64,000 nt of DNA from Paraburkholderia sp. (lineage in GTDB: Bacteria; Pseudomonadota; Gammaproteobacteria; Burkholderiales; Burkholderiaceae): the NCBI RefSeq assembly GCF_004298475.1, contig NZ_SCRP01000012.1, positions 1 to 64,000 on the forward strand, given 5' to 3'. The first letter of the stretch is position 1. Each line of letters starts with the position of its first letter. Below, piece after piece: positions 18,410 through 28,444 of the stretch. The notes under the pieces are model-generated. The model was not told the DNA's origin. It worked only from the letters and a program-made list of their open reading frames with translations, and searched no databases. The position numbers and the translations under genes were made by a program.

Positions 18410-18436
18410 CTATAGTAAATCAAAATTTGAAACTTA
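18410..18436. promoter_or_regulatory. Candidate LysR box between the regulator and maeB
   Basis: The AT-rich stretch around TCAAAATTTGA forms an imperfect dyad 70-95 bases before the maeB ATG and ~80-100 before the regulator start. It is the only dyad I see in this divergent region; assignment is tentative. Confidence 0.35.
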
Positions 18437-18507
18437 TGGCGACTGCCTAAAATCGCGTCATTCGACCCTTGCCGGGCGTTCCCGGCACCCAAAAACGAGT
18501 GAGAACC

Positions 18508-20793
18508 ATGAACCAGACCGATCGCCAGGCCGCTCTCGAGTACCACCAGTATCCGACCCCCGGAAAGATTTCGGTCACGGCGAGCAAGCCGCTCGTCACG
18601 CAGCGCGACCTCGCGCTCGCCTATACGCCGGGCGTCGCGGTGGCCTGCGAGGAGATCGCCGCCAACCCGCAAGACGCGTTCAAGTACACGAGCCGCGGCA
18701 ACCTCGTGGGCGTCATCACGAACGGCACGGCCGTGCTGGGCCTCGGCAACATCGGCCCGCTCGCGGCAAAGCCGGTGATGGAGGGCAAGGCGGTCCTGTT
18801 CAAGAAGTTTGCGGGCATCGACGTGTTCGACATCGAAGTCACCGAATCGGACCCGGACAAGCTCGTCGAGATCATTGCGAGCCTCGAAGCGACCTTCGGC
18901 GGCATCAACCTCGAAGACATCAAGGCGCCGGACTGCTTCACGGTCGAGCGCAAGCTGCGCGAGCGCATGAAGATCCCGGTCTTCCACGACGACCAGCACG
19001 GCACGGCGATCACGGTGTCGGCGGCGTTCCTCAACGGCCTGAAGGTCGTGGGCAAGGATATCCGCGAGGTCAAGGTCGTGACCTCGGGCGCGGGCGCGGC
19101 GGCGCTCGCGTGCCTCGACCTGATGGTCGATCTCGGCTTGCCGGTCAAGAACGTCTGGGTCACCGACATCGAAGGCGTGGTCTACCAGGGCCGCACGTCG
19201 CTGATGGACCCGGACAAGGCGCGCTTCGCGCAGGAAACCTCGGCGCGCACGCTCTCCGACGTGATCGAGAGCGCCGACGTGTTCCTCGGCCTCTCGGCGG
19301 GCGGCGTGCTCAAGCCGGAAATGGTGAAGAAGATGGCGGCGAAGCCGCTGATCCTCGCGCTGGCGAATCCGACGCCCGAGATTTTCCCGGAAGTGGCGCT
19401 CGCAGCGCGCGACGACGTGGTCATGGCGACGGGCCGTTCGGACTTCCCGAACCAGGTGAACAACGTACTGTGCTTCCCGTACATCTTCCGCGGGGCACTG
19501 GATGTGGGCGCAACGACCATTACGCGCAACATGGAAATCGCGGCGGTGCGCGCGATTGCACAACTCGCCGAAGAAGAGCTGAACGACTCGGTGGCGGCGG
19601 CGTATGGCGCATCCGATCTGCGCTTCGGCCCGACCTATCTGATCCCGAAGCCCTTCGATTCGCGTCTGATTCTGCGCATTGCGCCGGCAGTGGCGAAGGC
19701 CGCCATGGAAGACGGCGTGGCGACGCGCACCATCGACGATTTCGAGGCCTACCGGAACGAACTCCAGCAGTTCGTCTACCACTCGGGCTCGTTCATGAAG
19801 CCGGTGTACGCCTTGGCCAGACAGTTCGTGCGCGAGGGCGGCAAGTCGCGCATCGTGTTCGCCGAGGGCGAAGATGAGCGCGTGCTGCGCGCGGCGCAGG
19901 TGATCGTCGATGAAAAGCTCGCGCGTCCGATCCTGATCGGCCGCCCGGAAGTGCTGCTCGCGCGTATCGAGAAGTTCGGCCTGCGCCTGCGGCTGGGCGA
20001 AGACATCGAAGTGACGAATCCCGAGTACGACGAGCGCTTCCATCAGTACTGGACGACTTACTGGGAATTGCGCTGCCGCGACGGCATTTCGAAGGAAATG
20101 GCGCGCGTGGAATTGCGTCGACGCCTCACGCTGATCGGCGCGATGATGGTGCACCTCGGCGATGCCGACGGCATGGTGTGCGGCTCGGTGGGCGCGTATC
20201 ACGATCATTTGCGCTTTATCGATGAAGTGATCGGGAAAGCGCCCGGCGCGAACACCTATGCGGCGATGAACATCCTGCTGCTCGACAAGCGCACGGTGGC
20301 GCTCGTGGACACGCATGTGAACGACAACCCGAACGCGCAACAGATCGCCGAATTCACGATCGAGGCGGCAAAGCAAATGACGTGGCTGAATTTCTGCCCG
20401 AAGGTTGCGCTGCTTTCGCGCTCGAACTTCGGCTCGGGCAGCTCGGCATCGGGTGCGAAGATGCGCGAAGTGCTCAAGCTCGTGCAGGCGGCGGCGCCCG
20501 ATCTGGAGATCGACGGCGAAATGCACGGCGACTGCGCGCTCGACGAATCGCTGCGCGAGCGCATCCTGCCGCATTCGCGCCTGAAGGGTTCGGCGAACCT
20601 GCTCGTGTGCCCGAACGTCGACTCGGGCAATATCGCCTATAACCTGCTGAAGACGAGCGCGGGCAGCAATGTGGCGGTGGGACCGTTTCTGCTGGGCGTG
20701 AATGCGCCGGTGAATATTCTTACGTCCAGCTCGACGGTGCGACGGATCGTGAACATGGCGGCGCTGACCGTGTTGCAGGCGAATCGCGATTGA
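18508..20793 (+). CDS. maeB: NADP-dependent malic enzyme with phosphotransacetylase-like domain
   Basis: A 761-aa two-domain enzyme that oxidatively decarboxylates malate to pyruvate with NADPH production. The first ~430 residues carry the malic enzyme motifs [23 protein letters not shown] and the nucleotide fold [13 protein letters not shown]. The C-terminal ~320 residues resemble phosphate acetyl/butyryl transferase ([33 protein letters not shown]); in MaeB proteins this part is regulatory and binds acetyl-CoA. The ATG at 18508 is the family start. A Rho-independent terminator follows 49 bases after the stop. A LysR gene lies divergent upstream. Confidence 0.96.
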   Translation: MNQTDRQAALEYHQYPTPGKISVTASKPLVTQRDLALAYTPGVAVACEEIAANPQDAFKYTSRGNLVGVITNGTAVLGLGNIGPLAAKPVMEGKAVLFKKFAGIDVFDIEVTESDPDKLVEIIASLEATFGGINLEDIKAPDCFTVERKLRERMKIPVFHDDQHGTAITVSAAFLNGLKVVGKDIREVKVVTSGAGAAALACLDLMVDLGLPVKNVWVTDIEGVVYQGRTSLMDPDKARFAQETSARTLSDVIESADVFLGLSAGGVLKPEMVKKMAAKPLILALANPTPEIFPEVALAARDDVVMATGRSDFPNQVNNVLCFPYIFRGALDVGATTITRNMEIAAVRAIAQLAEEELNDSVAAAYGASDLRFGPTYLIPKPFDSRLILRIAPAVAKAAMEDGVATRTIDDFEAYRNELQQFVYHSGSFMKPVYALARQFVREGGKSRIVFAEGEDERVLRAAQVIVDEKLARPILIGRPEVLLARIEKFGLRLRLGEDIEVTNPEYDERFHQYWTTYWELRCRDGISKEMARVELRRRLTLIGAMMVHLGDADGMVCGSVGAYHDHLRFIDEVIGKAPGANTYAAMNILLLDKRTVALVDTHVNDNPNAQQIAEFTIEAAKQMTWLNFCPKVALLSRSNFGSGSSASGAKMREVLKLVQAAAPDLEIDGEMHGDCALDESLRERILPHSRLKGSANLLVCPNVDSGNIAYNLLKTSAGSNVAVGPFLLGVNAPVNILTSSSTVRRIVNMAALTVLQANRD

Positions 20794-20841
20794 GTGTTGG
20801 TGGCTTGATGCGTGGTTGATTGTTGTTGATGGTGTTTGAGG

Positions 20842-20876
20842 AACGGCGGTGCGCGAAAGCGGCCGCCGTTTTTATT
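20842..20876 (+). terminator. Rho-independent terminator of maeB
   Basis: AACGGCGG (20842-20849) pairs with CCGCCGTT (20863-20870), followed by TTTTATTT. This is the typical end of a plus-strand transcript. Confidence 0.8.
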
Positions 20877-20951
20877 TGGGTGGTGTGGCGACGCGCATGC
20901 GGATGGCGCCGACCTGCAGCGTATCGAGCTGCACCTCGCATGAGCGACCTG

Positions 20952-21341
20952 TCACGCCGACACTTCGTATAGCTCGAGCGGAAGGCCATCGGGATCGGCG
21001 AAGAAAACGAAACGCCTGTTTGTGTACTCGTCGATACGCACGGCCTCGACTGAGATGCCTTTCGATTCAAGAAGCGCTTTGCAGGCATCGACGTTGTCGA
21101 CGCCAAATGCAAGGTGCCGCAATCCACAGGCTTCCGGCCAGGACGGCCGCGGTGGAGCATCGGGAAACGAAAACAGCTCGATCTGCGATCCATCGGGAAG
21201 CATGAGGTCGAGTTTGTATGACCGCCGATGCTCCCGGTAATGCTCGGCTACGATCTGCAAGCCCAGCACCTCCGTGTAGAACCGGCGAGATACCTCGTAA
21301 TTCGAGCAAATGATAGCGGTGTGATGAATGCGCAGAAGCAT
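20952..21341 (-). CDS. Glyoxalase/VOC family protein (GloA2/YaeR-like)
   Basis: A 129-aa single-domain protein of the vicinal oxygen chelate fold. The paired beta-alpha-beta-beta-beta modules are visible: IHHTAIICSNYEVSRRFYTEVLG, then LRHLAFGVDNVDACKALLE. Metal ligands are expected at His in IHHTA, Glu in QIELFSF, His in LRHLAF and Glu in PLELYEVS, all present. The length and the ending FADPDGLPLELYE match the YaeR/SMU1112c subgroup, which has no proven substrate. It is convergent with maeB. Confidence 0.88.
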   Translation of the reverse strand: MLLRIHHTAIICSNYEVSRRFYTEVLGLQIVAEHYREHRRSYKLDLMLPDGSQIELFSFPDAPPRPSWPEACGLRHLAFGVDNVDACKALLESKGISVEAVRIDEYTNRRFVFFADPDGLPLELYEVSA

Positions 21342-21518
21342 GATAAAAAATGGCCCACTGACGATCTCAGACGGACTCTACCGGCCTTTTTACCCCTCCC
21401 GCAAGCCTCTTGCACGCGCAGCCGCGACAGGTCGCACGCCCGAAGTTTGCTATCAATCGCAAGAAGTTGCACGGCGCTGACCTTCCGGGCGACGCCTTGC
21501 GGTTCGCTGCACCGCGTT

Positions 21519-22151
21519 TCAGATGCCCCAGAGCGGTGGGCTCATGGTGGCGTCATAGTCGGCGAACATGACGTTGAAGCTGACGCTCACGCGTGCTTGT
21601 GCGCTCGTGTTCGCCGACACCGAATGCGATAGCCAGGCTGGAAACAACAGCAAGGTGCCTTCGCTGACCGGCAAGACCACCTGATCCGTGTTGTAAGCCG
21701 TCAACTCTGTAACGGGCGGACGAATAACGCTCGTCTGTGGGCGCGGATCATGGAAATTGATCGTATCGGCACCCGCTTGCGCGCGCACGTAATACACGCC
21801 GCTCAGGAAATTGTTGGGATGACTGTGCATCGCGTGCGCCCCGCCTGGATTCAGTACGTTGATCCAGCATCCGGTAATGTGAAACGGGGCAGCAGCGACT
21901 TTAAGAAACGTGAGGACGTCGCGAGCAGCCTGTTCGATATGCGCGATCAGCAAGGCAAATTCCGGCCTTTTATGTTGCTGGTGACCGGACTGCCATGTGT
22001 CGCCGGTACGGGTACCGACGCCGCTGCGGATCAAAGTGTCGACATACGCCATTAGCTCGCGATCAAGCGGCTCGTAACACGCCTGCTCGAGGCGACGGCA
22101 CCATACGAAAGTCGGGAAAAGTCGGATGATATCCGCGGCGGGGGCTTCCAT
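21519..22151 (-). CDS. Putative 2OG-Fe(II) oxygenase, TIGR02466-like
   Basis: A 210-aa protein with a double-stranded beta-helix pattern. The block AHAMHSHPNNFLSGVYYV carries the His ligand region. The middle NFHDPRPQ and the late LFPAWLSHSV (second His) with a following Arg-Ser-Phe motif fit the iron/2-oxoglutarate site. Family TIGR02466 members are found beside TPR proteins and sulfotransferases in several proteobacteria; the substrates are not known. The next gene in the same direction is a TPR protein, which supports a functional link (inference). Confidence 0.8.
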   Translation of the reverse strand: MEAPAADIIRLFPTFVWCRRLEQACYEPLDRELMAYVDTLIRSGVGTRTGDTWQSGHQQHKRPEFALLIAHIEQAARDVLTFLKVAAAPFHITGCWINVLNPGGAHAMHSHPNNFLSGVYYVRAQAGADTINFHDPRPQTSVIRPPVTELTAYNTDQVVLPVSEGTLLLFPAWLSHSVSANTSAQARVSVSFNVMFADYDATMSPPLWGI

Positions 22152-22270
22152 TGCTGGTTGCGCAACGCGCTAGTCGGGACGCTCATCCATCAATATAGTT
22201 CTCCCGGCGGCAAGCACGTACGCCTTCTGCTCATGCAGCCGTGGCGTGTTGCGGCCGCTTGCCGCGCGAT

Positions 22271-24013
22271 TTACCGGGCCCGCGTCGAATCGGTCAGATC
22301 GTCGGCCTCACGTTTCAATTCTTCGGCTTCAGCCGAACGTCGCATGTGGCTTAGCAGCGTGCCCAGATTCCGCAAGGTGCGTGCTTCATCCTGCCGCCAG
22401 GTCGATGGATCGTCTTGTGCGAGTTTGCGGTAAAGATCCAGCGCACGACGCCACGCGTCTTCCGCTTCGCGCGGCCTGCCCGTGCGGCTGTAGAGCACAC
22501 CCAGATTGTTCAGTATCCGCGCCTCGTCAGGCTGGTAATCGGCCGGCGTATCGCGAGAGAGGGCGTGAACGATATGCAGGGCCTGCTGATACGCCTGCAA
22601 TGCCTTTGCCGGCTGCCGTTCGAGTCGGTACAGCACGCCCAGATTGCCCAGCGTACGCGCCAGGTCGGGCCCGTAAATTGCGGGGCTTTCGCGGGCGAGC
22701 TGCCGGCGGATCTTCAGCGCTTCCCGGTAGGCGTGCTCTGCTTGCGGCAGATGCTCGTTTGCGCTGTAAAAGTTCCCGAGGTTATTCAACGTACGTGCAA
22801 GCGCCGGACGCCAGGCCGCAGGATTATCGTGTGCGAGCGCGCGCTGGATCCCGATGGCCTCGAGATAGGCGAGTTCCGCGTCATGCGTGCGCTGTGTCGC
22901 ACTGTAGAGGATGCCGAGGTCATTGAGTGTCGTCGCGACTGCGGGCCGGTACGTGACCGGGTCCTGTCGCGCCAGTGCGCGGTCGAGGGCGAGGACTTCG
23001 CGCCACGCATCTGCCGCATCCTGAAGACGTTGCGTGTCGCGGTACAACGTTGCGAGGCTGTCAATGGTCCTGGCCACTGCGGGACTGTAGGCCGAAGGAT
23101 TCACACGCGCGAGCGCCCAGTAGATTTCGAGCGCGTGCAGCCATGCGGCTTCGGCTTCCTTCTGCTGCTGCCGCATGAGATACAGGCTGCCAAGCTTGCC
23201 GAGCGTCCGCGCGATGGACGGCTGCACGGTGAGGGGCTTTTGTTGCGCAAGCATCCGATACTGGTTCAGCAGCGCCTGATACACCGGTTCCGCGCGCTCG
23301 GGTTCGTGCTGTTCGAGCAGCGTGTCGGCGTATGCGGTGGCGATGTCCATATCGTCGGGTTGCAGTGCGTGCGCCTTCGTCAGGTACGGTAACGCGTTCC
23401 ATGGCATGAAGCGAAGCAGTTCGATGCTCGCCGCGTCGTAGTTGCGCGCTGCAGATAGCTGGGCGGTAGTGGGCACTTCAGCGATGAGCCGGATAAGAAG
23501 CGCGGATGCGTTATCCAGATCGAGGCGCCGCGCAGCTGCGTCGAATTGCAGTTCGGTGGGATCCGCGCTGCGTGTGATCGACAACCTGCGCAGCAGATCT
23601 TCATAACGTGCGCTCCATTTCGACGCTTCGGCTGTGGGGTCGATATCGGGGCGCGTCCTGATCTGCGATGCGAGGTTTTCGAGGATTGTTTCGAAGTTGA
23701 CGAACGTCGCGTCGCTTGTGGGTTTGCTGTGGTCTGTCTGCGAGAAGACAGCATGCAGCATCACGTTGGCGGCTGTCGCCAGCGCAACGCGTTGCGCTGC
23801 GGAAAGACCGTCGCTTTTCACTGCGCGGTTCAGGCGCTCAGTGACGCGCGCGATTGCGGGTGCCGACACGGCGCAGCGGGTCCGCATTTCGAGTCCATGC
23901 GTGACGTCGACCTCGGAGAACGACGGCGAACACGCACCGGCTACGTCGGCAGCGGCGCATGTGATGGACAGCGCGGCCATTGCGATGCCGGACAGAATCT
24001 TGCACGCATTCAT
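22271..24013 (-). CDS. Exported TPR-repeat protein
   Basis: A 580-aa protein with a signal peptide (MNACKILSGIAMAALSITCAAADVAGA; cleavage near AAA-DVAGA). An alpha-helical region follows. Then come seven consecutive 46-residue TPR units from about residue 268 to the end, each built on the pattern ART-L-NLG-LY...AE-AW--AL...LA. Units begin PSIARTLGKLG, PAVARTIDSLA, PAVATTLNDLG, PALARTLNNLG, PDLARTLGNLG, PDEARILNNLG and QDEARTLRNLG. The long repeat resembles kinesin-light-chain/Sel-type TPRs that bind proteins. It is probably periplasmic or surface scaffold. Its gene lies 119 bases upstream of the oxygenase gene in the same direction. Confidence 0.85.
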   Translation of the reverse strand: MNACKILSGIAMAALSITCAAADVAGACSPSFSEVDVTHGLEMRTRCAVSAPAIARVTERLNRAVKSDGLSAAQRVALATAANVMLHAVFSQTDHSKPTSDATFVNFETILENLASQIRTRPDIDPTAEASKWSARYEDLLRRLSITRSADPTELQFDAAARRLDLDNASALLIRLIAEVPTTAQLSAARNYDAASIELLRFMPWNALPYLTKAHALQPDDMDIATAYADTLLEQHEPERAEPVYQALLNQYRMLAQQKPLTVQPSIARTLGKLGSLYLMRQQQKEAEAAWLHALEIYWALARVNPSAYSPAVARTIDSLATLYRDTQRLQDAADAWREVLALDRALARQDPVTYRPAVATTLNDLGILYSATQRTHDAELAYLEAIGIQRALAHDNPAAWRPALARTLNNLGNFYSANEHLPQAEHAYREALKIRRQLARESPAIYGPDLARTLGNLGVLYRLERQPAKALQAYQQALHIVHALSRDTPADYQPDEARILNNLGVLYSRTGRPREAEDAWRRALDLYRKLAQDDPSTWRQDEARTLRNLGTLLSHMRRSAEAEELKREADDLTDSTRAR

Positions 24014-24185
24014 TTCCAGTCAGGTCTGAAGCGTTACCGGTGCAGCGTTAAGCGGCGCATCGCCTCGCCTCTCGCTGCGCTGCGACATCGCGCGTATTCA
24101 TTCTATCGAATACAGGTAAGCAAGTTCGGTGCGAGGCGGGTTGCGAGTTTTTTTCCTCGGCTCGCAACCAGGATCAAAGCCAGGA

Positions 24186-25454
24186 TCAAAGTCGACGGAA
24201 TAGCAGGCTGGCATTGACGCCCCCAAAACCAAAGCCATTGGAGATCGCATAGTCCGTCGATAGCTTGCGAGCCGATCCGCTGACAATGTCGATGCCTTCC
24301 GCTGCCGAATCAGGCTGCATCAAGTTGAGCGTGGGCGGCGCAAGCTGGTCGCGCAGCGCAAGCACCGTGAAAATGGCTTCCACGCCGCCGGCCGCGCCAA
24401 GCAAATGTCCCGTCGAGGACTTGGTGGCTGATACGGCGGGACCTCGATCGGCTCCGAATACAGCCTTGATGGCGGCCAGCTCGCTGATGTCACCGACCGG
24501 CGTGGATGTCGCATGGGCGTTTAAATGCCCGATCTGCCTGGGTTCAATGTTTGCCTGCCGGATTGCCAGTTCCATCGCGCGTCGTCCGCCGGCACCGTCA
24601 TTGGGCGGAGACGTCATATGGTATGCGTCGGCGCTCGTGCCATAACCGAGCACTTCCGCAATCGGCGTTGCGCCTCGTCGCAATGCGTGCTCCAGTTCTT
24701 CTATGACGAGCATGCCGGCGCCTTTTCCCATGACAAAACCATCTCGTCCAATATCGAACGGGCGGGATGCCTGGGTGGGATGGTCATTAAAGCCCGTGGA
24801 CATGGTTCTTGCGGCGGCGAATGCCCCCAGGCTGACGCGATCGATGCAGGCCTCGGCTCCGCCACACACGGCAATATCGGCTTCGCCAGCGCGAATCAGG
24901 CGCGCTGCATCGCCAATGGCCTGTGCGCTGGCAGCACAGGCAGTAACCGGTGCGCTGAGGGGACCACGAAAGCCGTGGCGGATGGAGATATGGCCTGCGG
25001 CCATATTGGCCAGAAAACTGGGGACGGTGAAAGGAGAAAGCCGCCGTGGCCCGCGGTTATCAGTCGTTCTCACGGCATCCACAATCGCACCGAAACCACC
25101 AACGCCAGACGCCACAATTGTTGCTGTCCTTTCGCGAGCGCTTTCCGTTTCAGGCTGCCAGCCGGACTGATTCAAAGCCTGTTGCGCTGCGGCCAGCGCA
25201 AACACAGTGAACCGATCCATTTTCTTCTGGTCCTTGGGTTCGACTGCGAGGTCAGGATCGAATCCCCACGGACAATCTGACGTCAACATCCGCACGACGC
25301 CACCGACTTTTGATGCAATCCCTTCCGTGACGTCGTCAGGCAAGCCAACCAGGCCTGAATCGCCATTCAGGAGACGGCTCCAGACGGATTCAACGTCACA
25401 TCCCAACGGCGACACCATACCCATGCCAGTCACGACAATGCGTCTTGTATTCAA
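24186..25454 (-). CDS. Orphan beta-ketoacyl-ACP synthase (FabF/KS II-like)
   Basis: A ~422-aa condensing enzyme of the thiolase fold. The active Cys lies in VTACAASAQAIGDAA, the two His in LNAHATSTPVGD and TGHLLGAAGG, and the Lys in TKSSTGH; all are intact. It should extend acyl chains from an acyl-ACP and malonyl-ACP. No acyl carrier, reductase or dehydratase lies beside it, so it works with genes elsewhere. The start is unclear: a TTG (LNTRRIVVTGMG) after a GGGG run fits the family best; the open frame extends to 25520. An AraC regulator diverges from it. Base composition is lower in GC than the flanks. Confidence 0.9.
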   Translation of the reverse strand: MNTRRIVVTGMGMVSPLGCDVESVWSRLLNGDSGLVGLPDDVTEGIASKVGGVVRMLTSDCPWGFDPDLAVEPKDQKKMDRFTVFALAAAQQALNQSGWQPETESARERTATIVASGVGGFGAIVDAVRTTDNRGPRRLSPFTVPSFLANMAAGHISIRHGFRGPLSAPVTACAASAQAIGDAARLIRAGEADIAVCGGAEACIDRVSLGAFAAARTMSTGFNDHPTQASRPFDIGRDGFVMGKGAGMLVIEELEHALRRGATPIAEVLGYGTSADAYHMTSPPNDGAGGRRAMELAIRQANIEPRQIGHLNAHATSTPVGDISELAAIKAVFGADRGPAVSATKSSTGHLLGAAGGVEAIFTVLALRDQLAPPTLNLMQPDSAAEGIDIVSGSARKLSTDYAISNGFGFGGVNASLLFRRL

Positions 25455-25633
25455 ACCATGCCCCACTTTTAATTGGTGAAGATATGCGACCAATGATTGG
25501 CGCAACGCGCCATGCGGCAACGATTACAAATGCCAGACACCGCAGAAATTACCCGCCAGTATAGGCGCGAGAGGAGCAAGAAATTGACGCATCGCGCCAA
25601 TCGATATGCAAACTGCGTCATAATGAGCGAACC

Positions 25634-26665
25634 ATGAACCTGTCCTGGCAACGCCCTCTCACGGTTTCTTCTCACTTCTTGCACGGGATGCTGCGCTTCA
25701 TTCGCACCCGTCACGGGGAAGACGGGGCAGCACAGGCGCTTGCAAGCGCCGCCATCCCGCAGTCCCTTTTAAATCAGCCTGATGCGCGAATGACACGCGA
25801 GCAATACGTCGCGTTGTACAGGACAGTCGCGGCGACACTCGATGATGAAATGCTGGGACTGTGGTCCAGGCCGATCCGGGGCGGCACGTTAAAGTACCTG
25901 ATGCTCAGCTTGCTGGACGCGCCCACCGTGTTGGTAGCGTTCAATCGTTTTGTTCGCTTCTGGAATTTGCTGCTGGATGACTACCGACTGCAGATTTCAA
26001 CGAAGCATGATCTGGTGCGACTGGCATTAGTGGAAAGGACGCCTGGCACGCAGGTCACGCCACTCGGGCATGAGTTAATGATGAAGCTGGCTCACGGCAT
26101 CGCATCGTGGCTGCTCGGCAGGGAAATCATCCTGCACCGGGTCGAGTTCAGCTTCGCGAGGCCGAGGCATGTAGAGGACTATGCATTCTTGTACCCCGGC
26201 CCGGTGCACTTTGATTCAGGGGTGACGAGCATTTATTTCCTGTACCAGGATTGCGCGGAACTGTTTAAACGCGAGAAGCACGAGCTATGGGCCTTCCTGA
26301 AACGCGCTCCTGGTGACTGGACGTTCACCGCATTTCATCACGGTTCCATTGTGGCTAAAGCGCGCGAGTATCTTGAACAGAACATTGCGCAGCCGGTAAC
26401 GATACGGGATCTTGCGCAGGCGTTGCACACCTCCGTACGCACGCTCAACCGTAGATTTGCAGACGAAGGAACGAGTTTTCAGATGGTGAAAGACGGGCTG
26501 CGAAGGGATATCGCGGTGCATCGGCTGACAAACTCGAATACGAGCGTGGCAGTGCTCGCGTTCGATCTCGGTTTTTCGGATGCCACCGGTTTCTGTCGCG
26601 CATTTAAGCATTGGACCGGCAGTAGTCCGTCTGATTATCGGAAGGGCACGCGTGAGGGTGGGTGA
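25634..26665 (+). CDS. AraC-family regulator with arabinose-binding-like N-terminal domain
   Basis: A 343-aa regulator. The N-terminal two thirds match the Arabinose_bd (OruR/ArgR-like) sensor domain (TLDDEMLGLWSRPIRGGTLKYLMLSLLD). The C-terminal ~100 residues hold two AraC helix-turn-helices (ITIRDLAQALHTSVRTLNRRF-like, then VAVLAFDLGFSDATGFCRAFKHWTG). It is divergent from the ketoacyl synthase across ~180 bases and probably controls it. It is clearly paralogous to the regulator at 40984; shared blocks include LDDEM, SRP, GTLK, LSLLDA, PGDW and LRRDIA. Effectors of this type are often lipid or amino-acid-derived molecules. Confidence 0.9.
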   Translation: MNLSWQRPLTVSSHFLHGMLRFIRTRHGEDGAAQALASAAIPQSLLNQPDARMTREQYVALYRTVAATLDDEMLGLWSRPIRGGTLKYLMLSLLDAPTVLVAFNRFVRFWNLLLDDYRLQISTKHDLVRLALVERTPGTQVTPLGHELMMKLAHGIASWLLGREIILHRVEFSFARPRHVEDYAFLYPGPVHFDSGVTSIYFLYQDCAELFKREKHELWAFLKRAPGDWTFTAFHHGSIVAKAREYLEQNIAQPVTIRDLAQALHTSVRTLNRRFADEGTSFQMVKDGLRRDIAVHRLTNSNTSVAVLAFDLGFSDATGFCRAFKHWTGSSPSDYRKGTREGG

Positions 26666-26831
26666 AGAGAAAGAGGCTTGACCAGGTAAATTTCAACGGT
26701 TTTGTCTAGACGCACCGCTTCTCCAGTCGACGATCGTGCCGCACACGTCGAACACGAGAGCCCTGATACCGGTGTGCCTGTTCATGTCGCCCCCTTCCCG
26801 GCGAATGCCTGGCGAGTTGGTCAGCATGCCT

Positions 26832-28019
26832 TCAGTTCGATGGCCAGACGACCACTGGCTCCGCTACCGTTGGCGCCTGTTCGAGCCGGTTGCCGCCGAG
26901 TGACTTCGCACGATACAACGCGCGATCGGCGACCGAGAGCAGGTCGGCGAGGCACGCAGTTGCGTGATTCGATTCGGCGAGACCCACGCTGACGGTGGCG
27001 CGAACGCAGTCGCCGTCGGCGTCGTGGGACATCGCTGCGAACCGGTGGGCGACCGTCTCGCCGGTCTTTTTTGCGCGGACACTGTCGCAGTCCGGCAACA
27101 GGGCAGCAAACTCCTCGCCGCCAGTGCGGGCGAGAATCGCGTCGGCACCCGTGACAAACCGGAGGGTATCGGCAAATGACCTTAAAACCTCATCGCCGCT
27201 TTTGTGTCCATGGCGGTCGTTAATGCTCTTGAAGCGATCGAGATCGAATGCAAGGAGCGCGAGCGGTCGCCGATCCTGCGCGCAGTCGCAGAAAATCCGC
27301 TCCCCCTCTTCGAAAAACAGCTTTCGATTACCGAGGCGAGTCAGATAATCGGTACGCGATTCCTGCATCAGTTCGCCATGAACTTCCTCTCGGGTGAGCC
27401 GAAGTAGTGTCATCGGCAAAATGACCGAGTAGAGAACGCCCTCGTACATCGTGACGTTGCTGGCAATCGCCAGCAGATTCGAGCCGAACCGCGGGACCAG
27501 CCAGGGCAGGATGAAAGCTCTTGCGGCGTAAAACGACGCGTGAATGACCACCACCGCCACGGCGACACGCCGGGCCTGGACCGCCGGAACGCCATCGCTT
27601 CGCATCAGCTCGCGGGCCGTCATGGCCGAAACCAGCGCGATGGGAGCGGCGCTCGCATAGAGCCACATGACGACCTGCCGACGCGCGCCACCCGCGGCCC
27701 ACGCGACGCCCATCAGAACCAGCAGACCGATCGAGGCCGCGAGATACCGCCGGCCGTTGAACATCGCGATACCGCGCAGCACCAGGAGATAGCCGCCGAG
27801 AATCACGAGATTGGACAGCGCCGCGCCGGCGACGCCGGGCAGTTCGCCCCGGAACCGGGCCACCCCGCAGCCGATGCCGAGCAGGGCATATCCGGCCGCC
27901 AGCATGCGCAATTCCTTGCCTCGCTTGGGATGAGACACGTGCTCCCAATATGTCATGGCGGAACTGGCAAACAAGGTTCCGATTACAAGCAGGTAAAGGG
28001 TGGCTAGATCGATTTTCAT
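26832..28019 (-). CDS. Membrane-bound diguanylate cyclase (GGDEF)
   Basis: A 395-aa inner-membrane enzyme that makes c-di-GMP from two GTP. Six or seven hydrophobic helices fill residues 1-200 (LATLYLLVIGTLFASSAM, LSNLVILGGYLLVLRG, GLLVLMGVAWAAG and others). The GGDEF domain starts near DYLTRLGNRKLFFEEGERI and has the active loop GGEEF (RTGGEEFAALLP). The inhibitory RxxD site is missing at its usual place, so feedback inhibition may be absent. The ATG at 28019 (MKIDLATLY) is favoured because the helix begins there. It is a single gene. Confidence 0.92.
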   Translation of the reverse strand: MKIDLATLYLLVIGTLFASSAMTYWEHVSHPKRGKELRMLAAGYALLGIGCGVARFRGELPGVAGAALSNLVILGGYLLVLRGIAMFNGRRYLAASIGLLVLMGVAWAAGGARRQVVMWLYASAAPIALVSAMTARELMRSDGVPAVQARRVAVAVVVIHASFYAARAFILPWLVPRFGSNLLAIASNVTMYEGVLYSVILPMTLLRLTREEVHGELMQESRTDYLTRLGNRKLFFEEGERIFCDCAQDRRPLALLAFDLDRFKSINDRHGHKSGDEVLRSFADTLRFVTGADAILARTGGEEFAALLPDCDSVRAKKTGETVAHRFAAMSHDADGDCVRATVSVGLAESNHATACLADLLSVADRALYRAKSLGGNRLEQAPTVAEPVVVWPSN

Positions 28020-28444
28020 CGCTGACGAAGAACGGTATTGCACGGCGCATCCTAGCGAAAGAATGATGGAATAGCCAGCGGGATTATCTGGGGCGTCAGA
28101 TAGTCGGAAGGATTAAATCAGGCGCGGAATAATAGGGGCAAACGTTTCAACCGGCGGCTGGAAGGCGATGCGGTGAATCGTTCATTCAGGGGATTCTCAT
28201 CAGGACTGGCGGAATACAGCCAGCGCCTCGACACCGCTCCTGTGCGTGCAGCCCGTTATGCAGCCCGTTACACAGCCCGCTATACAGCGAGAAAGATTTC
28301 GCACCTTATACCCGCTTTTCCGGTCAAATAATAAGGCCGCCCGAACTGCCGTTCAGGGCGCCCCGCACGTCTGCGCCTACCGGCATGGGTTGTGCGCGTG
28401 ATCTCCTGCACGGATTCGATATCTGAAGAACAAGGAGGGCGGTC
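28020..28444. other. Intergenic region with 12-bp tandem repeats, upstream of the dehydrogenase operon
   Basis: A divergent region that should hold promoters of the cyclase and of the dehydrogenase operon. Three 12-bp units occupy 28249-28284 (CAGCCCGTTATG, CAGCCCGTTACA, CAGCCCGCTATA), with a partial fourth. I found no FNR box and no convincing sigma-54 (-24/-12) site by eye. No gene is supported. Confidence 0.6.

Noticed and set aside
18391-20574. A 727-codon open frame antisense to maeB
   Set aside because: GC-rich codon bias opens long antisense frames; the product is Arg/His-rich without domains, while the plus frame encodes a clear malic enzyme.
28249-28284. Short tandem repeats considered as a CRISPR array
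   Set aside because: 12-bp units directly adjoining each other, no spacers and no cas genes.
28044-28444. Sigma-54 (-24/-12) promoter for the dehydrogenase operon, as expected if controlled by the AcoR-like protein
   Set aside because: No GG-N10-GC pair with acceptable flanks was found by eye.
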